Both the position numbers and the translations under genes were made by a program. The notes under the pieces are model-generated. The model made no database searches and had not been told where the DNA came from. It was given only the letters and a program-made list of their open reading frames with translations. Positions 14,030 to 17,823 of a stretch of 17,823 nt of DNA are shown here, piece after piece. This DNA comes from Candidatus Sumerlaeota bacterium. GTDB lineage: Bacteria > Sumerlaeota > Sumerlaeia > JADFCT01. The stretch is taken from contig JAPLSP010000185.1 in NCBI GenBank assembly GCA_026398575.1, positions 1 through 17,823 of the forward strand, given 5' to 3'. The first letter of the stretch is position 1. Each line of letters starts with the position of its first letter.

Positions 14030-15451
14030 ATGCCACTACAGCTTACGCAATCTTCTCGATTAGAGGATGTATATAAGACGATCTCTGCCGGTCCGCTTTT
14101 ACTTATTAAGGAATTTAAGGCATTTTACTCGCCTGAACCAAGCAAGGTTCGTGGATCAGATCGTTTCGAGCGAATGATTATGGATTTAGGAAGGGCCTTC
14201 GGCGGCCTGCATTATAAGGCGTTGTTTATGGGGCATAAAGGCGTTGGGAAATCCACGGAGTTGACCGGCATCCTCGAACGCGTCAAGGACCAATATAGTC
14301 CTATCCGCTTTGAAGTAGATCAGGAATTCGATCCACTGGCATTTCAACCCTTCGACATTCTTCTGTGGATGATTTCGGAAATGGTTCAGAAAACCGCCAA
14401 GCCGATAGCAGAAGGCGGCGCCGGGATCAAACCGTCAGATAGTTTGCTAAGGCATCTATGGGATTGGTTCGCCACTGAGGAAGATACCACAAAGCGCGCC
14501 ACCCAGTTTGGCGCTGAGGTGTCTGCCGGCATCGGAGTGGATAAAGATTCATGGTGGGCAAAGATTCTTGGATTATTTGCCAGTACAAAGGGCGAGTATA
14601 AGTTCGCCTCCGTGCGCGAAGAAAAGAAAACCAAATATCGTCTGAGCCAGCTGTCCAGCCTGATAGATATAGCTAACCGGCTGCTGGATGAATGTAATGC
14701 TGCCCTGCACAAAAGCTGCAAAAAAGAATGGATATTAATCGGTGAAAACTTTGACAAGGAAGGCATTCCCCAAAATCAAATCGAAAACTTTTTTATCACC
14801 TATGCCAATGTTTTCCGCTCTTTGCGCGCTCACATGATATTTAACGTGCCCATTGCCCTGGGTTATTCGGAAAAAGCCGGCCAGCTCCCCGTCCCGGCCG
14901 ATCGAAGGATCATTGTTCCTGACGTGCCGGTCTATAAGCGAGAAAACCAGTATCCCCCCGACGAAAAAGGCCGGGCGGCGGCACGGGCAGTGTTGGAGGC
15001 TCGCGTTTCGCCTCAGCTATTTGCGCCGGGGCAGATGGAACGCTTGGTGGTCGCTTCGGGCGGAAATCCACGCGATCTTTTTTCTCTTGTCGCAATCTCC
15101 TCGGACAAAGCGCTGATTCGAAAGAAAAAAAGTATCGAAAAACCGGAAGCTGACGAAGCCATAAGCGAATTGAGAATCAGCGAATTCAAGCGGCGACTGG
15201 GAAGCAGTCCTTACGATCCAGCGGAAATCTCCTATGATAAGAAAGCCGAGCGATTGCTGACGATATACCGCCAAGAGCCTAAATCCGACATCCCTGACGC
15301 CGTGCTTTTTTCGCTCCTGCGTTCCCGCGCGATCCAGGAATTTAACGGTGAACGATGGTTCGGCGTGCACCCGATGGTGGTGGATATTCTGGCTGAACAA
15401 GGTGAGATACCAAGAACGCAAGGAGAGCCTGTTCCCGGTGGAACCATCTAA
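14030..15451 (+). CDS. AAA/STAND-like ATPase with winged-helix-like C-terminus
   Basis: A 473-residue cytoplasmic P-loop ATPase. Walker A is GHKGVGKST (68-76). A Walker B-like WILIGENFD (234-242) offers E239 and D242. SGGNPRDLFSLV (343-354) matches the GGxxR sensor-2 type motif of Orc/Cdc6-like and STAND ATPases. Residues about 405-455, including LLRSRAIQEFNGERWFGVHP, look like a winged-helix end domain. The N-terminal GSDRFERMIMDLGRAF leads into the fold, with no transmembrane segment, nuclease or TIR motif visible. It may act as a nucleotide switch. Its stop overlaps the TPR gene by 14 bp if that gene starts at 15438, or by more for earlier starts, so the two are co-translated. Codon choice is less GC-rich than in the housekeeping genes. 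Exact family name not certain. Confidence 0.85.
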   Translation: MPLQLTQSSRLEDVYKTISAGPLLLIKEFKAFYSPEPSKVRGSDRFERMIMDLGRAFGGLHYKALFMGHKGVGKSTELTGILERVKDQYSPIRFEVDQEFDPLAFQPFDILLWMISEMVQKTAKPIAEGGAGIKPSDSLLRHLWDWFATEEDTTKRATQFGAEVSAGIGVDKDSWWAKILGLFASTKGEYKFASVREEKKTKYRLSQLSSLIDIANRLLDECNAALHKSCKKEWILIGENFDKEGIPQNQIENFFITYANVFRSLRAHMIFNVPIALGYSEKAGQLPVPADRRIIVPDVPVYKRENQYPPDEKGRAAARAVLEARVSPQLFAPGQMERLVVASGGNPRDLFSLVAISSDKALIRKKKSIEKPEADEAISELRISEFKRRLGSSPYDPAEISYDKKAERLLTIYRQEPKSDIPDAVLFSLLRSRAIQEFNGERWFGVHPMVVDILAEQGEIPRTQGEPVPGGTI

Positions 15452-17606
15452 GCAAACGGCGGAGGACCCCGGCTCCATCGCGTCCATCATCGCGCATTTG
15501 CTGCTTTGGAGCAAGCGCACGGGCGGCGATTGGGCGCGCGTTGAATTTACGGATGGCAATGCGCTCCAAAGATCCATAGCCGGCTTGCAGGCCGAATTGC
15601 GGCGCGAGGGAATTCCCTACCATGAGATTACTCTCACCTCTGAATTGCCTCTTGCTCAAGTCCCTTCCTTTTTATCAGAGCAGCTGGCGCTTATTGCGTC
15701 GGGGGTGGTTTCCATTATAGGTTTGGAAGTGGTCTTAGCGAATATCTCATCGGAAAGTCGAAGTGATATTTACTCGCTCAACTTCCATCGCGAAACCTTG
15801 GCTCGCTTTCCCGTAAGGCAAATCTGGTGGATGCCGCCGCACGTCGCGGAAGTTTTTAGCCGCGACCTGTCTGATTTTAATTCCTGGTTCCTGCTAAAAC
15901 TTCAGCTGACTGAATGCCTACCTTCCGTGAAAACAGCGCCGGAAGGTTGGAGAGAGTCAATCATCGCTGGCGATCCCATTGCGGCCCGCCGCGAAGCAGC
16001 TGCGCTCCGCGATCGCTTTGAGAATGCAATTCGCAATCAAGCGCCATATCTTGAAGCGTTGCATGAATTCATATTTCCAGCCCATGAAATGCTTTTGAAG
16101 GCCCAACTAGACGCGGATGCGAAGCATCTCATTAATGATGCGCAGGCAGTAATGTCACTTAATTTGGATAAATCTAGGGTCGCTGTAGCATTGAATGAAT
16201 TCGCTGTCTATCTCCATGGAAAAGCCCGTTGGAGTGAAGCCGAACGCCTTATGCGTCATACGCTGGAGATGGATAAATCCGCATTAGGTCTTGAAGATCC
16301 AAATGTCGCTCGCGACCTTAATAATCTAGCTCAATTGCTCCAGGCCACAAACCGCTTCAAGGAGGCCGAGCCATTGTTTCGCCGCGCGCTGGCGATTATC
16401 GAGGCATCCTTGGGGCCGGAACATCCCAAGGTTGCCATCTACCTCAACAACCTAGCTCAATTGCTCAAAGCCACGAATCGCCTTAATGAGGCCGAGCCGC
16501 TAATGCGCCGCGCACTGGCGATGGACGAGTCGGCTTTCGGACTAGAGCATCCCGAGGTCGCTCGCGACCTTAACAACCTAGCCCAATTGCTTAAGGCCAC
16601 GAACCGCCTAGTGATGGCAGATCCGTTGTTGCGCCGAGCTGTGAGTATTTTCGAGAAATGCTCGGGAGAGAACCATCCCGATACTGCAATGGCGCTAAGC
16701 AACCTGGCTCTATTACTCCAGGCCACAAACCACATCAAGGAGGCTGAGCCAATAATGCGGCGCGCGCTGGCAATAGATGAGGCGTCCTTCGGGCCAGAAC
16801 ACCTTAGTGTAGCCCGAGATCTCAATAATCTAGCAACCTTGCTCAATGTCACGAATAACTTTATAGAAGCTGAGCCGCTGATGCGCCGCGTCGTGAGCAT
16901 ATTCGAGAAATTCTTGGGCGAGAACCACCCCAGTACTGCCAAGGCACTTAACAACTTAGCTCAGTTGTTCCAGGCCACGAACCGCTTCAAGGAGGCTGAA
17001 CCATTGATGCGCCACGTGCTGGCCATTGACGAAGCATCTTATGGGGAGGAGCATCCAGATGTCGCTCGTGACCTTCACAATCTGGCTGCATTGCTCCAAG
17101 CTACGAACCGCCTAAAGGAGGCCGAGCCGTTGATCCGTCGTGCGCTGGCGATTGACGAGGCGTCCTTCGGGCCGGAGCATCCTGGAGTCGCCACCGACCT
17201 CAACAACCTGGCTGCATTGCTCCAAGCCACGAACCGCCTCAAGGAGGCCGAACCGCTGATGCGCCGCGCGCTGGCGATTGACGAGACGTCCTTCGGGTCG
17301 GAGCATCCCGATGTCGCCACCGACATCAGCAACCTAGCTCAATTGTTTCAGGCCACGAACCGCCTTAAGGAGGCCGAGCCGCTGATGCGCCGCGCGCTGG
17401 CGATTGACGAGGCGTCCTTCGGCCCGAATCATCCCAATGTCGCCATTCGCCTTGGCAACCTGGCCAAGATCGAGTTGGAGAAAGGCAATCACAAGGAAGC
17501 GCTTGAGATGCTCGAACGCGCGCTGCGCATTTTCCGCAGTAGCCTCAGTGAGGATCATCCTCACGTTCAGACAACGCTTCGACTAATGGAAATTGCTCGC
17601 AAATAA
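15438..17606 (+). CDS. TPR sensor-like protein with ATPase-like N-terminal region
   Basis: About 722 residues from GTG 15438 (AAGGAG at 15420-15425). GTG 15348 and GTG 15402 are alternative starts in the same frame, deeper inside the ATPase gene. Residues about 10-160 form an alpha/beta region with SIIGLEVVL, a YSLNFHRETLARFP segment, QIWWMPPHVAEVF and DFNSWF. This pattern recalls ATPase-like N-terminal domains of TPR proteins, but no Walker A is present, so it is probably inactive as an NTPase. A helical linker (about 165-250) leads to eleven 42-residue units of the kinesin-light-chain-like TPR type. Their consensus is LNNLAxLLQATNRxKEAEPL followed by MRRALAIDEASFGPEHPxVA. The TPRs should bind a peptide or partner protein. 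Translational coupling points to the ATPase as partner. Confidence 0.85.
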   Translation: MEPSKQTAEDPGSIASIIAHLLLWSKRTGGDWARVEFTDGNALQRSIAGLQAELRREGIPYHEITLTSELPLAQVPSFLSEQLALIASGVVSIIGLEVVLANISSESRSDIYSLNFHRETLARFPVRQIWWMPPHVAEVFSRDLSDFNSWFLLKLQLTECLPSVKTAPEGWRESIIAGDPIAARREAAALRDRFENAIRNQAPYLEALHEFIFPAHEMLLKAQLDADAKHLINDAQAVMSLNLDKSRVAVALNEFAVYLHGKARWSEAERLMRHTLEMDKSALGLEDPNVARDLNNLAQLLQATNRFKEAEPLFRRALAIIEASLGPEHPKVAIYLNNLAQLLKATNRLNEAEPLMRRALAMDESAFGLEHPEVARDLNNLAQLLKATNRLVMADPLLRRAVSIFEKCSGENHPDTAMALSNLALLLQATNHIKEAEPIMRRALAIDEASFGPEHLSVARDLNNLATLLNVTNNFIEAEPLMRRVVSIFEKFLGENHPSTAKALNNLAQLFQATNRFKEAEPLMRHVLAIDEASYGEEHPDVARDLHNLAALLQATNRLKEAEPLIRRALAIDEASFGPEHPGVATDLNNLAALLQATNRLKEAEPLMRRALAIDETSFGSEHPDVATDISNLAQLFQATNRLKEAEPLMRRALAIDEASFGPNHPNVAIRLGNLAKIELEKGNHKEALEMLERALRIFRSSLSEDHPHVQTTLRLMEIARK
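16191..17576 (+). repeat. 126-bp coding tandem repeats (eleven TPR units)
   Basis: Units begin every 126 bp at 16191, 16317, 16443, 16569, 16695, 16821, 16947, 17073, 17199, 17325 and 17451. No insertion or deletion breaks the register. The units at 17073, 17199 and 17325 are nearly identical in DNA, marking recent amplification. Units at 16569 and 16821 share a distinct variant (VSIFEK with GENHP), giving a 252-bp super-repeat. Confidence 0.92.
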
Positions 17607-17741
17607 TAAGCGCTGGCCAGTGGCGCTGGGCGCGGTTATTTTCCTTGCTCCAAAGCTCTGCATTTTCCGATCTTTGGCGCATCGCATTCCGCTGCTCAAA
17701 AAGGCGAAATTCAATGCGATAAGGGCGCGGCGCCAGCTTTT

Positions 17742-17823
17742 GGAGTAAGGTGGCTCGCCGCATTCTTTTTGGCTATTCAAAATCCCTGGCGCAAAAAAAG
17801 ATGGCGGCGAGCCACCTTACTCC
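17742..17823. repeat. 20-bp perfect inverted repeat at window end
   Basis: GGAGTAAGGTGGCTCGCCGC at 17742-17761 is perfectly complementary to 17804-17823, with 42 bp between. Pairing extends partly inward (CTTTTT and AAAAAAAG tracts). The right arm ends exactly at the window edge, so the true length is unknown. The gap 17607-17741 contains no gene; a weak hairpin AGCGC/GCGCT at 17609-17627 follows the TPR stop. Confidence 0.85.

Noticed and set aside
14030..17606. Assigning the ATPase/TPR pair to a named antiphage system
   Set aside because: No nuclease, TIR, protease or membrane effector domain is visible, and no other defence genes lie in the window, so a specific name would be unsupported.

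Overview
The window reads as a chromosomal stretch of an uncultivated Gram-negative-type bacterium. It is moderately GC-rich, uses Shine-Dalgarno starts, and has a lipoprotein signal and several exported proteins. Housekeeping genes (coaD, leuC, a tRNA, a Nif3/zinc-ribbon pair) sit among lineage-specific exported proteins. The gaps hold an unusual variety of short tandem arrays and small hairpin or palindromic repeats. The mixture would fit PVC/FCB-type or candidate-phylum bacteria, but no gene here fixes the phylum, and I place it no further.

Layout. (1) 1-1300: a 12-bp tandem repeat, an AraF-like sugar-binding lipoprotein, and a decamer array. (2) 1299-2120: coaD on the minus strand, then a gene-free cassette with three covarying hairpins between imperfect inverted repeats. 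(3) 2164-4096: a radical SAM/SPASM protein overlapping a DUF2293 protein. (4) 7188-4099, minus strand: a broken NIF3 gene, a coiled-coil/C4 zinc-ribbon protein, and a GT2 glycosyltransferase with TPRs whose 3' end is encoded by a long palindrome. (5) 7190-8100: heptamer arrays, a CAU-anticodon tRNA (probably Ile2), a small ribbon-helix-helix protein with CxxC pairs, and a nonamer array. (6) 8136-9404: an isolated leuC-type dehydratase large subunit. (7) 9567-13824: three exported proteins in one apparent operon; the first two share a related N-terminal domain and the third is an Ig-like plus HEAT-like protein. (8) 14030-17606: a two-gene unit of an AAA/STAND-like ATPase and a protein with an ATPase-like N-terminal region and eleven 42-residue TPRs. 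(9) 17742-17823: a 20-bp perfect inverted repeat reaching the window edge.

The best candidate for an undescribed system is the ATPase/TPR pair at 14030-17606. It is a switch ATPase translationally coupled to a recently amplified repeat sensor, an architecture reminiscent of STAND-type signalling or defence modules; no effector domain is recognisable in either protein. Second is the three-gene exported operon with a duplicated unknown domain. Third is the repeat landscape: GATT-type heptamers, GTCC-type 9-10-mers, and hairpins with compensatory stem changes. One heptamer array and a G-quadruplex-prone segment lie exactly where the NIF3 gene is broken.
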